Below are positions 44,957 through 54,956 of a stretch of 64,000 nt of DNA, piece by piece (within the stretch, counting starts at the first letter, position 1; each line of letters begins with the position of its first letter). This DNA comes from Chitinophaga nivalis (GTDB taxonomy: Bacteria; Bacteroidota; Bacteroidia; Chitinophagales; Chitinophagaceae), in NCBI RefSeq assembly GCF_025989125.1, contig NZ_JAPDNR010000001.1, positions 7,490,087 through 7,554,086 of the forward strand. The letters run 5' to 3'. The notes beneath the pieces are model-generated. The model was not told the DNA's origin and searched no databases. It saw nothing but the letters and a program-made list of their open reading frames with translations. The translations under genes were made by a program, and so were the position numbers.

Positions 44957-45853
44957 TTATAATGTCAGCCAGGCTGTTATTTCCGACACCTCATAGGCCG
45001 GACAGCCACCAGAGCGGGAAGCTACAAGCGCACCCAGCGCATTGGCGAAAGCCAGGCTCTCCTGATCCGGCCGTTGTTGTATAAAGCTATGTAACAATCC
45101 CGCCAGAAAAGCATCGCCACTGCCAATCGTATCCGCCACCACTACCGGCAGGCCAGGTTGATAATAAAACCGTTCCTCCCGGTACAGGATAGCGCCGGCT
45201 TCTCCCAGGGTCACTACCACCACAGGAATATTAAAGCGGGTAGATAACGCCCGCATCGCGGCCTCATTATCTTCAAATCCATCGTACCAATTGCTGATGA
45301 GCCGCAGTTCTGTTTCGTTTAGTTTCAATATATCGGCGTGTGTAAGCAGCCAGGCAATATGCCCCTGTGTATAATGTGGCGCACGCAGGTTAATATCCAG
45401 TACCTTAATGATATCCGCTTCCAATGCCTTTTCCAGGGTTTGCCGGGACACTTCATTCCGGGAAGCCAGACTGCCGAATACCAGATACCGGGCAGTTGAC
45501 AGTAACTGTGCCAGGGTAGATTCCCACGCAATAAAATCCCACGCCACCGGATATACGATATCGTAGGTTACTTCTTTCCGGTTATTTACATTGGCATATA
45601 CTTTACCGGTTTCGTGCCGGTCATCCGTTTGTATCCCTTCCGTGCGCAGGCCATAGCCACTGACAATATCCAGCAGCGCATACCCCCGCTCATCGTTACC
45701 GATACGGGATACCATGGTTATTTTTTCCTGCAGTTGCTGCAGGTGATAGGCGACATTCATCGGAGCGCCACCCGGCAATGCCTTATCTGGCAGCAGGTCC
45801 CATAACATTTCTCCAAAACAGATGATGCCGGGTGTTTCCCTGTTTGTTGTCAT
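44957..45853 (-). CDS. PfkB-family carbohydrate kinase (fructokinase-like)
   Basis: A 298-residue cytosolic sugar kinase. The N-terminal FGEMLWDLLPDKALPGGAPMNVAYHLQQL is typical of fructokinases. The ATP/anion-hole motif is DTIGSGDAFLAGLL, carrying Ser where the canonical DTxGAGD has Ala; Asp of GSGD is the catalytic base. TLGEAGAILY precedes it. It should phosphorylate a free hexose with ATP, fructose being the best guess. It stands alone between two terminators. Confidence 0.9.
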   Translation of the reverse strand: MTTNRETPGIICFGEMLWDLLPDKALPGGAPMNVAYHLQQLQEKITMVSRIGNDERGYALLDIVSGYGLRTEGIQTDDRHETGKVYANVNNRKEVTYDIVYPVAWDFIAWESTLAQLLSTARYLVFGSLASRNEVSRQTLEKALEADIIKVLDINLRAPHYTQGHIAWLLTHADILKLNETELRLISNWYDGFEDNEAAMRALSTRFNIPVVVVTLGEAGAILYREERFYYQPGLPVVVADTIGSGDAFLAGLLHSFIQQRPDQESLAFANALGALVASRSGGCPAYEVSEITAWLTL

Positions 45854-45904
45854 CAGTAAAAAGGTTGAGTAAGGTCAAAATCTTCCTAAATATATAAAAT
45901 AAAG

Positions 45905-45928
45905 AGGCTGCCCCAAAAGAGGCAGCCT
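45905..45928 (-). terminator. Terminator of the surface-protein operon
   Basis: An 8-bp stem (45905-45912 with 45921-45928) with an 8-base loop is followed in the minus direction by a T-rich stretch. It lies 48 bp beyond the stop of the IPT/NHL gene, the last gene of the long operon. Confidence 0.7.
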
Positions 45929-45975
45929 TTCCCGTTTTTAATTGCACTCAGCCTTTGTATTTGTATTATACCTGT

Positions 45976-48156
45976 TTATCTTAATACTATTTTTCTGATG
46001 GCTTTGTTATTTGGATCCACTACATAATAGTTACCATCTTTATCCATCACAAAGTCAGTCAGCCAACCCATTTTAGCTTTCTCAAAGCTGCCATCCACAT
46101 AACCTCTCTCGAGCTTCAGCAGGGTACTCACGGTGTTTGTTGCAAACTCTATTTTACGCAGGGCAAAGTTGGTTTTATCGAGGACAATCAGATTTTCGTC
46201 CTGATCTATCAGGAATGCGGGCATTCCATATCCGAACTTCGCTGCCGCCAGCGGACCATCCTGATATCCATAGTCGCTACCTATCTGAATGGGTGTTTTT
46301 GACCCCGCATTCAGGCGCTTGAAGTTGCCTTCATAATTATCTGTTCCAAAGAAGATATCTCCTTGTTTGTTTATTGCCATTTTAGTCTCGGTAGCCGTAA
46401 AATTGAATATCTTTTCAGATGCACCATCCGGGTAAATTTTGGTGATACCTCTATATTCATTGGTAACATACAGATTTCCGACACGATCCATTGAGATAGC
46501 CCCCACACGCTCCGAGGTCTTATAGGTGGTGGTCACTACACCCTGTGGCGTGATTTTACGTATGGTACCGCTCATAAACTGATCTGACACATAAATATTG
46601 TTGTAGATATCTACTACCATTCCATAGATGTTTCCCATACGGGCAGCCGTGCCTGTTCCATCGACAGATCCGGGTTCATCCGGCTTGCCGGCAAAAACGG
46701 TCACCTGTCCGGTTGGTGTAATCTTGTAGATAAAATATTTACGGTTATCTGCCACAAACAGGTTACCCTGATTATCCATCACAATGGAATTTATACTTCC
46801 GGAAAGGTCATCCGATGTCGGGCCACCAGCAATGGTAATGATACCTGCACGGTTAAACCAGGTAGGGCTCTGTGCCTTTAAAGTCGCTCTCTTCACGGTT
46901 ATTGGTCCGGAGGTGAAGCCTTCCGGCGCCACTACTTCCAGCGTTGTTGCGGTAACACGTGCCACAGATGCGGAAACGCCATTAAAGCTCACTTCATTTT
47001 CAGCAGCATTCAGACTGAAACCGGTACCGGTAATGATTACTTTGGTACCAGCCAGGCCCATGGAAGGTTCCACTTTCTGGATACCCAGGCTTTGTTCTGT
47101 AAACTCAGGACCTTTTATTACCTGGTCGTTTACGGATAACATCACGTCGCCTTTGCCTACGCCGGCAGGTAAAGTAAGGGTCAGTTCAGCACCGGTAGCC
47201 TTTTTCACAGGCACCTGTACATTGTTGATGGTTACCACGTTTTCATCTGCCACCTCGCTGAAGTTAAGACCATTGATGACCATTTCAGCACCGGCAGGGC
47301 CGCTGAGCGGGCTTACCAGGCGGATATGTGGCGCTGCTACCAGGGTAAATGAAGGACCGGTTATTTTCTGACCATCGATGGTAACAGACAAGGGGCCGGT
47401 GGTTACTTCTGCTGGCGCTATTACCACCAGTTTCTTACCACTCACTTCTTTTACTTCTGCCTTTTTACCATTGAAATCAACAACGTTGCCCGCAGCCAGT
47501 GCTGCAAATCCTTCCCCATTGATGGTTACACGGGTACCTGCCGCACCTGTTCTTGGTTTGATGGAGGTGACTGCCTGGTACAGGAATGCCTGCCCGGTAG
47601 AGGTGTTACCGTCTACTTTTACGATAACAGGACCACTACCTGCGGCATCCGGGATTTCAGCCACCAATAATGTATCCGTGGCACTTACCACGGTGGCTGC
47701 CTTGCCATTGATGGTTACCGTCGCAGGGGCACTCAGGCTGCTGAAACCTGTACCGCTGATACGGATCTGCGTACCCGCAGGACCATTGACAGGGTTTATT
47801 TTTTGCAAACTCAGTTTCTGATAGGTATAGCTACCTACGTTTACGGATTTTGAACCATTGGAAAAAGTAATGGTACCGCTTTGTCCTTTTTCCGGCGCAC
47901 GTACTACCAATATAGTATCCGCCACACTGATCACTTCTGCCACTGTGCCGTTGAAGGAAATATTATTCTGGGAAGCATCCGCACTAAAGCCGCTACCGGT
48001 AATCGTTACCAGTGTTCCGGCATTACCACTGTTCGGGTAAAAGTTATTTACCAGAAACGGTACTTCCGTGTTGATCTTATCTTTTTTACAGGCCTGCATG
48101 ATGCCCAGCAGGCAGACCATTAATCCTGTAAGTATGTAAAGTGTTATTTTTTGCAT
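45976..48156 (-). CDS. IPT/TIG-repeat and NHL-repeat lipoprotein
   Basis: A 726-residue lipoprotein (lipobox IMQAC followed by Lys-Lys, Cys23). Five IPT/TIG Ig-like domains lie at about 35-112, 113-195, 196-275, 278-350 and 355-430, each opening with a P-x-x-G-x-A-G-T pattern. A C-terminal NHL/beta-propeller-like part (about 440-726) repeats blocks of the type 'NLFVADNRKYFIYKITPTGQ' and 'NIYVSDQFMSGTIRKITPQG'. Such proteins in Bacteroidota are often encoded with TonB receptors and bind glycans or proteins at the surface. It starts 12 bp after the TonB receptor gene, so it may be its surface partner in place of SusD. It is the last gene of the operon. Confidence 0.9.
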   Translation of the reverse strand: MQKITLYILTGLMVCLLGIMQACKKDKINTEVPFLVNNFYPNSGNAGTLVTITGSGFSADASQNNISFNGTVAEVISVADTILVVRAPEKGQSGTITFSNGSKSVNVGSYTYQKLSLQKINPVNGPAGTQIRISGTGFSSLSAPATVTINGKAATVVSATDTLLVAEIPDAAGSGPVIVKVDGNTSTGQAFLYQAVTSIKPRTGAAGTRVTINGEGFAALAAGNVVDFNGKKAEVKEVSGKKLVVIAPAEVTTGPLSVTIDGQKITGPSFTLVAAPHIRLVSPLSGPAGAEMVINGLNFSEVADENVVTINNVQVPVKKATGAELTLTLPAGVGKGDVMLSVNDQVIKGPEFTEQSLGIQKVEPSMGLAGTKVIITGTGFSLNAAENEVSFNGVSASVARVTATTLEVVAPEGFTSGPITVKRATLKAQSPTWFNRAGIITIAGGPTSDDLSGSINSIVMDNQGNLFVADNRKYFIYKITPTGQVTVFAGKPDEPGSVDGTGTAARMGNIYGMVVDIYNNIYVSDQFMSGTIRKITPQGVVTTTYKTSERVGAISMDRVGNLYVTNEYRGITKIYPDGASEKIFNFTATETKMAINKQGDIFFGTDNYEGNFKRLNAGSKTPIQIGSDYGYQDGPLAAAKFGYGMPAFLIDQDENLIVLDKTNFALRKIEFATNTVSTLLKLERGYVDGSFEKAKMGWLTDFVMDKDGNYYVVDPNNKAIRKIVLR

Positions 48157-48168
48157 ATGGTCAGTTGT

Positions 48169-51100
48169 TTAGAATGTGTAACGCAAGCCCAGCTGTACCT
48201 GATACCGGGAACCGAAATAATCAATGGAATAAGGTGTTCCGGGATCAGAGAAGGTATACACCGGATAACCGCCTTTATTTTGTTCCGGAGGGAACAGGGT
48301 TGGCGTTAAACCAACACTCGCCGTAGAGTTAAAAGTATTAGGCGAGAAGTAGCTTACACCCCAGTTACGGTTCAGCATATTGGTCAGGTTCACGATATCG
48401 GCGGTGAAGGTGATGTAGTGCGTCTTTAATTTACGCAGGTGGAATTCCTGTGCAAAGTGCAGATCGGCCTGTACATTCCAAGGTGTTCTGCCCATATTTC
48501 TTTCTGTGAAATTGCCTCTTCTGGAGCTCAGGTATTTGTTGTCATCAATAAACTGGTTGAAAGCAGCGGCTTGTTCTGCGGCTGTTACGGTTGTTCCGTT
48601 GATCTCACGATCCTTGAAGAAGTTGATGCTTTCAGCTGCCTGCGGAATGTAGGCCAGACTTACCTGCTGTGGTAAACCCTGTACGCTGTTGTTCATCACA
48701 CCATAGGTAAACGGACTACCGGATTGTGCACTGAAGAACAGGCTGAGGGAACTCACCCAGGTTTCGTTCCAGGCTTTCCGGTAGCTGGCATTTACCACGA
48801 TACGATGGCGTATATCGAAGTTGGAGTTAGCTAATGGCGCGCTGTTCGGACTTAAAGCCTGGTTCAGCTGCCAGTTGGATTCCATGGAGTTACGGATACC
48901 GTTGAATGCATCCTTACTTTCACCATAGGTATAGGCGCCGGATACAAACAGACCGGAGTTGAAGGTTTTGCTGGCAGTACCTGTAATACTGAAACGGTAA
49001 CCTTTATTGGTGTTAGTCAACAGATAAGCATTGGAGAAATGCGGATCAATGCTACCGGAGTAGATTGGCTGCTGCCTATCTTTATCGTAAGCATAATACC
49101 TCGGATTATCGGTAATGTTTACCTGCTGGAAGAATACTTCCTTGATACTTTTGGTGACCATACCTTCCACACCGAATTTCCACTGGCTGGCAGTAGTGCG
49201 GTCTACCGCGAGGCTCAGACGCAGGATCTTCGGCATTACAAAGTTATTGTCGATCAGATCCACCTGTGTTTTACCGGCGTTGCCGTTGTTGGTAATGGTA
49301 CCGTTCTGCTCAATGAAATCAGCGATACCATTCTTACCTGGTTTAATCGCATCACTGCCTGGTGCAAATGGTTTCTGGTCTGCTTTCTGGTCAAATGAAC
49401 CATAGTTGACGCCATTGTTGTAGTAGGCATAGGCCAGCCACGCAAATGGTATTCTACCGGTAAACATACCAATACCACCCCGTACAATCAGACTCTGGTC
49501 ACCCAGCCAGTCGTAGCGGAAACCTAAACGCGGCGATATCTGCACTTTACCAAAGTATTTATTGCTGATACGGTTCAGTGGTGTATAATGATAAGTGGAA
49601 CCAAAATATGGATCTGCTATCGCATTGGTTACTTTATCACTCAGTTCAGGTTTGGTAGGCAGGTGTGTATAGTCTGCACGTAAACCAGGTGTAACGGTCA
49701 GTTTATCCGTTACCTGGATCGCATCCTGCACATATACGCTGTAAAGATTCACATTAAATACAGCACCGGGATTGCTCATGATATAATCACGGCTGTTATT
49801 GTTGTAGTTGTAGCTACCTCTTACACGGTAAGGGGTGTTTTTCATGTAATCATCGATACTCAGGAAATCTACCCTGCCGTTCCAGCTGTTCACGAAACCA
49901 TAATCGATGTGGTACAATTCATTGTGCGTACCAAACAATACGGTGTGTTTGCCTTTGTTCCAGGTGAGGTTATTCGTGATTTCGATGGTACGTTGTTTCA
50001 TGTTGAAGATCGCCGCTTCCCTGTCGGTACCCAGGTAGATGGTAGTACCAGGGGTACGGCCCATGATCTGGATCTGCGGTAAAGTAGGATCGCTCAACGG
50101 ATCACGGTAGTCATGCACTGTGGTGAAACCAGCTACAAAACTGTTGGACCATTTGTTATTGAAACGGCTTTTCAGTTCCGCTACGGTGCTGCTCTGGTTA
50201 TTCGTTTGTTTGAATGCCATGCTGCTGAAACGGAAGTCCTGCTGGTCACGATCCAGGTTGACAGCACTGGAAGTGATGGTATTGTTACGTACAGACAACT
50301 GGTGTTTATCGTTGATGTTCCAGTCGATGCGGTTAAAGAATTTGTTGGATTCGGAAGAAGAATTGTATACGCCTGCGGTTCCCGGATCGAAGATGTTGCC
50401 ATAGTTTTTGATAGTGGCATTGCGGATATCTTCTGCATCTTTCTCACTCAGGATACGGGCTGTTTCTTCCTTACCTGCCAGCAGCTGTGCCGGGTCGGTT
50501 CTGCGGGTGATTTCTTCGTTGGTGAAGAAGAACAATTTGTTTTTGATAATCGGGAAACCTACACGTACACCTACCTGATAGTCCTGAAAATCGCTGTTCA
50601 TTTTTTCTTTGTTACCAATTTTGTTTTTACCGATCAGGGCGGCGTTACGGCCAAAGCCATATACCGAACCGGTTACGGTGTTGGTACCACTGCGGGTAAC
50701 AGCATTCACGCTACCACCGGTGAAGTTACCGATCTTCACGTCGAAAGGTGCGAGGTATACCTGCATATCTTCAATCGCATCCAGGGATACGGGGTTGGTA
50801 CGGGTACTGCTACCCGGCTGACCGGAAGTACCGCTCTGACCACCCATAGAAGGGCTAAAACCAATCGCATCGTTATTAACGGCACCATCAATTGTGACGT
50901 TGTTATAACGGAAGTTGGAACCACCGAAGCTGTTATCTTTACTACCCTGAGGCACCATCCGGGTGATATCCTGGATGCTGCGGCTTACGGTAGGCATATT
51001 GTTGATCTGGCTGCGGCTGATGTTCTGACCGGCGCCATAGTTATTGGCTTTAGGTCCTTTTTTAGCGCCTTTCACCACGATTTCAGAGAGTTGTTTACGT

Positions 51101-51453
51101 TCATCTGCCATCACGAAGTTCAGTTGCTGCGGTTCGCCCAAACGCACAGTTATGTTCTGTTGTTTTTGTGGCGCCATACCCATCATGGTAGCGGTTACGC
51201 TATAGGGGCCGCCGATACGCATGCCCAGTAAGCGGTAACGGCCGCCTCCATCTGTTACGACCGGGTAACGGGTTCCGGAAGGTTCGTGTACCGCAATGAT
51301 GGTAACACCCGGTAATGCCTGTCCCTGACCGTCCTGTGCCTTCCCTGCCAGACCGCCGGAAGTTTCCTGTGCCATCACGGTAAAGGAGAATGGCAACAGT
51401 AACAGCAACAGCAAAAGAGAAAATATCGTTGTAGCTATTTTTTTTGTGTTCAT
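48169..51453 (-). CDS. TonB-dependent receptor with carboxypeptidase-regulatory-like domain, no STN
   Basis: About 1,094 residues from the ATG at 51453 (the frame extends 14 codons further). Signal peptide at about 1-28 (ending FTVMAQ). The first mature domain is a CarboxypepD_reg-like barrel (GLAGKAQDGQGQALPGVTII). The plug then contains TVDGAVNNDA-like GSNFRYNNVTIDGAVNNDAI and VNAVTRSGTNTVTGSVYGF, features of the Oar/OmpA-like TonB receptors. The remainder is the outer-membrane 22-strand barrel ending LRYTF with a terminal Phe. It lacks the STN signalling domain, in contrast to the first receptor of the operon. Substrate unknown. It is flanked by a FAS1 lipoprotein and the IPT/NHL lipoprotein. 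Confidence 0.92.
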   Translation of the reverse strand: MNTKKIATTIFSLLLLLLLLPFSFTVMAQETSGGLAGKAQDGQGQALPGVTIIAVHEPSGTRYPVVTDGGGRYRLLGMRIGGPYSVTATMMGMAPQKQQNITVRLGEPQQLNFVMADERKQLSEIVVKGAKKGPKANNYGAGQNISRSQINNMPTVSRSIQDITRMVPQGSKDNSFGGSNFRYNNVTIDGAVNNDAIGFSPSMGGQSGTSGQPGSSTRTNPVSLDAIEDMQVYLAPFDVKIGNFTGGSVNAVTRSGTNTVTGSVYGFGRNAALIGKNKIGNKEKMNSDFQDYQVGVRVGFPIIKNKLFFFTNEEITRRTDPAQLLAGKEETARILSEKDAEDIRNATIKNYGNIFDPGTAGVYNSSSESNKFFNRIDWNINDKHQLSVRNNTITSSAVNLDRDQQDFRFSSMAFKQTNNQSSTVAELKSRFNNKWSNSFVAGFTTVHDYRDPLSDPTLPQIQIMGRTPGTTIYLGTDREAAIFNMKQRTIEITNNLTWNKGKHTVLFGTHNELYHIDYGFVNSWNGRVDFLSIDDYMKNTPYRVRGSYNYNNNSRDYIMSNPGAVFNVNLYSVYVQDAIQVTDKLTVTPGLRADYTHLPTKPELSDKVTNAIADPYFGSTYHYTPLNRISNKYFGKVQISPRLGFRYDWLGDQSLIVRGGIGMFTGRIPFAWLAYAYYNNGVNYGSFDQKADQKPFAPGSDAIKPGKNGIADFIEQNGTITNNGNAGKTQVDLIDNNFVMPKILRLSLAVDRTTASQWKFGVEGMVTKSIKEVFFQQVNITDNPRYYAYDKDRQQPIYSGSIDPHFSNAYLLTNTNKGYRFSITGTASKTFNSGLFVSGAYTYGESKDAFNGIRNSMESNWQLNQALSPNSAPLANSNFDIRHRIVVNASYRKAWNETWVSSLSLFFSAQSGSPFTYGVMNNSVQGLPQQVSLAYIPQAAESINFFKDREINGTTVTAAEQAAAFNQFIDDNKYLSSRRGNFTERNMGRTPWNVQADLHFAQEFHLRKLKTHYITFTADIVNLTNMLNRNWGVSYFSPNTFNSTASVGLTPTLFPPEQNKGGYPVYTFSDPGTPYSIDYFGSRYQVQLGLRYTF

Positions 51454-51498
51454 TACTTTTAATTGTAAATGATGATGAGTAGCGCTCCTGTACATGTT

Positions 51499-52545
51499 TT
51501 ACTGTGTTATTTTCAGTACCTGGTCCACTATATGTAATACGCCGTTGCCTGTAATGATATTCTGACGCACGAGATTGGACACCAGCGTGTTACCCGTTCC
51601 CTGCAGGGTGATACTTTTGTAAAGGCCAGGCGCCTGTGCATCTGGTACCAGCTGCACTTTCACGGTGTTATTATCAATCATTCCCTGTGTGGTGACAGTA
51701 GCGTTGGTACTCAGGATATAATCGTACACAAAGCGACGGTCTGCCGCGATGTGGTAACGCAGTACAACAGCCAGTTTTTCAGGGTCTGCTTTTTCGATAT
51801 CTTCCATTGTCTGATAACCATATTTAGCCATGGCCTCATTGGAAGGAGCATAAACGGTATAGGGACCTTTGCCTTTCAGCAAAGTGGACAAACCTGATCT
51901 TTGTAATGCCTGGCTGAATAATGTCAGGCTGGTTTCTGCCGTTACTGCATCTGTGACGGTTTCATGGAGATAAGGCTCCAGTAAACGATTGATTACCTGT
52001 ACCTGACCATTGGTAGCTTTAATACCCTGTGCGAGCACGCGGCTGCCATTCACTGTGATAACGGTATCATTGCCTTTCACCCAGCGGGTTACATAAAGCT
52101 TACCACCACCCTGTGAACGTATTTCCTGGTTAAACAGGAAAGGCATTCTGTTCAGGTCATAGTTACCGTTCAGTACATGATAGGCAGTGGTATTGATAAT
52201 CAGCGACTGGCTGGCAGTAGCGATAGATAGCGGTGTACCGTATCCTGCCTCTTTGAAAGCGGCATCAGAAGGCGCCAATAATGTAAAAGGCCCATCACCT
52301 GATAACAAAGGCTTAAGATTACTGCGGCCAATGGATGCATGCAGCATCTTCAGGTTGAAGTTATCGGCTACTATCTGCGGGATACGGTTTTGGTTGCCCG
52401 CGTTGACATCCATATCATCATTCTTCTTACAGGCTGTCAGCATCAATAAAGAAAAACTGATGACAGAGAGGCCGCAAGTGAAATATTTTTTACTGCTTTT
52501 CCGGCAGGCAGAAAGCGTTGTTGCTGTGTTCATGTTGTTCATCAT
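51499..52545 (-). CDS. FAS1 (fasciclin)-domain lipoprotein 3 of 3
   Basis: A 348-residue lipoprotein (lipobox LMLTAC followed by Lys-Lys, near residue 39). Two FAS1 domains are visible: about 60-195 (GDGPFTLLAPSDAAFKEAGYG; ending GQVQVINRLLEPY) and about 200-347 (GKGPYTVYAPSNEAMAKYGY; ending NGVLHIVDQVLKI). The FAS1 signature of a 'G-P-[FY]-T-hydrophobic-APS/N-x-A' block and a 'NG-hydrophobic-hydrophobic-HIVD' block is clear in both. FAS1 domains mediate adhesion in many proteins. It starts 24 bp after the second FAS1 gene and precedes the second TonB receptor. Confidence 0.92.
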   Translation of the reverse strand: MMNNMNTATTLSACRKSSKKYFTCGLSVISFSLLMLTACKKNDDMDVNAGNQNRIPQIVADNFNLKMLHASIGRSNLKPLLSGDGPFTLLAPSDAAFKEAGYGTPLSIATASQSLIINTTAYHVLNGNYDLNRMPFLFNQEIRSQGGGKLYVTRWVKGNDTVITVNGSRVLAQGIKATNGQVQVINRLLEPYLHETVTDAVTAETSLTLFSQALQRSGLSTLLKGKGPYTVYAPSNEAMAKYGYQTMEDIEKADPEKLAVVLRYHIAADRRFVYDYILSTNATVTTQGMIDNNTVKVQLVPDAQAPGLYKSITLQGTGNTLVSNLVRQNIITGNGVLHIVDQVLKITQ

Positions 52546-52569
52546 TAACCTTTTGCTATTAACGGAAAA

Positions 52570-53829
52570 TTAGTAGTGTACTTTGAATCCATCCGGAATA
52601 AGCAAGCCATCCACAATATGTAGCGGTCCTTCAAACGTATTGATATTGGCTTCAATAATTTTAACCGGTGGCGCTTTGGATCCTTTCACCTGAATGCTGA
52701 CCGTATTTCCTTCATTAATGAAATACAGTGGCATCAGGTATTCATCTATCTTCCATCCGGACGTATGCAACTGATAGTTGCCAATCGCCTCATTCCGCAT
52801 ATCAGCGGTAAAAAACACAGATGGCTTAGCTGGCCCTCTGCCATAGTTACCGTATTGTGCATACATGCGCCCCCAGTTATGATAAGCCAGGATGCTATCT
52901 GTTGGGATAAGGGCATCTATCTTGTAATTATCCCAGTCCGGTTCAGGCGTAAAGCGGTTGCTAACAGCTTCCAGGTCTGCCAGGTCCTTAAAACCTGCCT
53001 TATGAAAGGCCTCATTTGTAGGCGCCAGGAAGGCGTTGAATGTTACCACATCCCCTGCAGGCCCCAGGTCGAGATCTGCAAGACGTGGAAAACTTCCAAA
53101 TACGATTCCGTCCCAGATGACTTTATTGATTTCATTTATCTCTTTCAGATAAGAAAACCGTGGGTCCTCATTGATGTAATCTATGATATGCTTTGTTGGG
53201 GGTAGTAATACCCGATTCACCGGCCACAGTATTCCATTCAGCACTACAGTAGGTTTATAGTTGCCACAGGGGTTACCATTGATCACCAAACCACCATCTT
53301 TACCAACCATGGTATAATGCCGGTATTCATAGGCCACTATATTTCCGCCAGCATTTCCTGGCAATATTAAATACTGTTTCAGCTGAGGGTGCACTAAAAA
53401 GGTCGTATGTGATACGCTTATTAATTGTGATTGCAACCCCAGTACCTCCATTTTATCCCGCAGCAAATGGTACATCACGAGAGAGTCCAGTTGTTCCGGT
53501 GTACGGGCATTGATCCCCGCCTCATCCAGTCCGGCTGCCCGCATAGCCGCATCATCCGGTACGAACAGGGTCATGAGGCGTTTTTCACCTTTTTCGATGA
53601 TAAACTGCTCCATGTGACTGCGTTGCCAGGCTGCATAGAACAATTTGTAGGGAGACGTCTTTAACAGCGCCTGCATGCTGGTTTGCACACTGTCCACATA
53701 AGGAACCTGCTGTCCTTCCGGCTCCGGCATGAACTCCTTTTTTTTGCAGGCGGTATTGAATAAACAAATACCAATCAGCGCCCCACAAATCACCTTCACA
53801 TTTATAAAACTTTGTATTTTCTTTTTCAT
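52570..53829 (-). CDS. FAS1-domain lipoprotein 2 of 3
   Basis: About 419 residues from the ATG at 53829; an ATG at 53841 is possible. Lipobox LFNTAC followed by three Lys. Two diverged FAS1 domains: the first (about 45-210) shows LMTLFVPDDAAMRAAGLDEAG and ends near NGILWPVNRVLLPP; the second (about 215-415) shows FNAFLAPTNEAFHKAGFKDL and ends GPLHIVDGLLIPDG. It is longer than its two siblings owing to insertions in the second domain. Middle member of the three-gene FAS1 set. Confidence 0.9.
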   Translation of the reverse strand: MKKKIQSFINVKVICGALIGICLFNTACKKKEFMPEPEGQQVPYVDSVQTSMQALLKTSPYKLFYAAWQRSHMEQFIIEKGEKRLMTLFVPDDAAMRAAGLDEAGINARTPEQLDSLVMYHLLRDKMEVLGLQSQLISVSHTTFLVHPQLKQYLILPGNAGGNIVAYEYRHYTMVGKDGGLVINGNPCGNYKPTVVLNGILWPVNRVLLPPTKHIIDYINEDPRFSYLKEINEINKVIWDGIVFGSFPRLADLDLGPAGDVVTFNAFLAPTNEAFHKAGFKDLADLEAVSNRFTPEPDWDNYKIDALIPTDSILAYHNWGRMYAQYGNYGRGPAKPSVFFTADMRNEAIGNYQLHTSGWKIDEYLMPLYFINEGNTVSIQVKGSKAPPVKIIEANINTFEGPLHIVDGLLIPDGFKVHY

Positions 53830-53876
53830 AATGATTGTCATTAACTGTTAATCCGGATTCAAATCAGCAACGATGG

Positions 53877-54920
53877 TTATTTCTTTGCTTCCTCCGGGGT
53901 TACTATCATGCCTTGCAGGTCATGTACAATACCATTATCAGCTTTAAAGTCCTGTAAAGCCTTCCGTGCGGAGATCACCTCATGTTTGGGATAGTGAATC
54001 CGGCTCTCTCTTGACCCTATTTTAAATACTGATACCAATTTGTCACCTACCCACATCGATTCCCACAGGATAGACATCAGATAGAAATCATCGGGAATAG
54101 GTGCCGATACACCGGATTCCCCGGTGAGATATTTAAATGAAGCAATATCAGAAAGGAAATAGTGTTGCTTAGCCATCAGGTAAATCCCGAATAACCGGGG
54201 GATAATGTATTGATCAGGTTTAATCCGGGCCAGGCCGGCTTCATCCAGACCATTCTCTTCAAATACCTTGTTAGGGACTGCAAAGACGGTCCATGGCCCT
54301 TCGCTGGCCAGCTGTTCCCATAAGCCATACCGTTTCAGTACACTTACAAAAGTGCTGTACTCCGGATGCTGGTTCAGGATATCCTGTACTGTACCTGGTG
54401 TATATTTAATCACTTTATCCAACACATGCAACACGCCATTGGACAGTACCACATCTTTCTCTATCGCCTCGCTACCATTGAAATAAAGGTGATTTTCCTT
54501 GCCCACATTACCTGCCAGTGTAACATACAGTCTTACTCCGCTGAGCGCCGTGAAACGTACATCGATCGAGTTATCCTGCACTTCTGCTGATGACACTTTC
54601 CGGGGGATGATATGTATACCAAGCATCAGCTTCAGGGTTTCCGGCGATACTTTTTGAAAATCTTCCGCTTTCAGAAAACCCAGGTCATTAAACGCCTGAT
54701 TGCTGGGCGCCAGTATGGTGAAAGGTCCCGAACCACTCAATTCCGCCATCATACCTGCTCTCTCCAACGCCGCATAAAAAAGCGTGAGATCGTAGTTATT
54801 CCGGATAAAATCTGCCGCAGCACGGTAGTTTTTGTTTTCCTGATATAATTCCAGGTCATCGTGTTTACATGAACTGAAAGTGAGTATGATGGCCGTTATT
54901 AATGGAATAATATACTTCAT
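53877..54920 (-). CDS. FAS1-domain lipoprotein 1 of 3
   Basis: A 347-residue lipoprotein (lipobox LTFSSC followed by Lys, Cys18). FAS1 domain one (about 35-170) has GSGPFTILAPSNQAFNDLGF and ends SNGVLHVLDKVIKY. Domain two (about 172-340) has SEGPWTVFAVPNKVFEENGL and ends NGIVHDLQGMIV, more diverged. It is the first of three consecutive FAS1 genes, which differ enough to be old duplicates with separate roles. Likely exposed at the outer-membrane surface. Confidence 0.92.
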   Translation of the reverse strand: MKYIIPLITAIILTFSSCKHDDLELYQENKNYRAAADFIRNNYDLTLFYAALERAGMMAELSGSGPFTILAPSNQAFNDLGFLKAEDFQKVSPETLKLMLGIHIIPRKVSSAEVQDNSIDVRFTALSGVRLYVTLAGNVGKENHLYFNGSEAIEKDVVLSNGVLHVLDKVIKYTPGTVQDILNQHPEYSTFVSVLKRYGLWEQLASEGPWTVFAVPNKVFEENGLDEAGLARIKPDQYIIPRLFGIYLMAKQHYFLSDIASFKYLTGESGVSAPIPDDFYLMSILWESMWVGDKLVSVFKIGSRESRIHYPKHEVISARKALQDFKADNGIVHDLQGMIVTPEEAKK

Positions 54921-54956
54921 AACTGATTATTTAAAACGCAACGTATCCGTGCATGC

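Noticed and set aside
50113..51231. 372-codon plus-strand ORF
   Set aside because: Antisense to the well-supported TonB-dependent receptor; no domain of its own.
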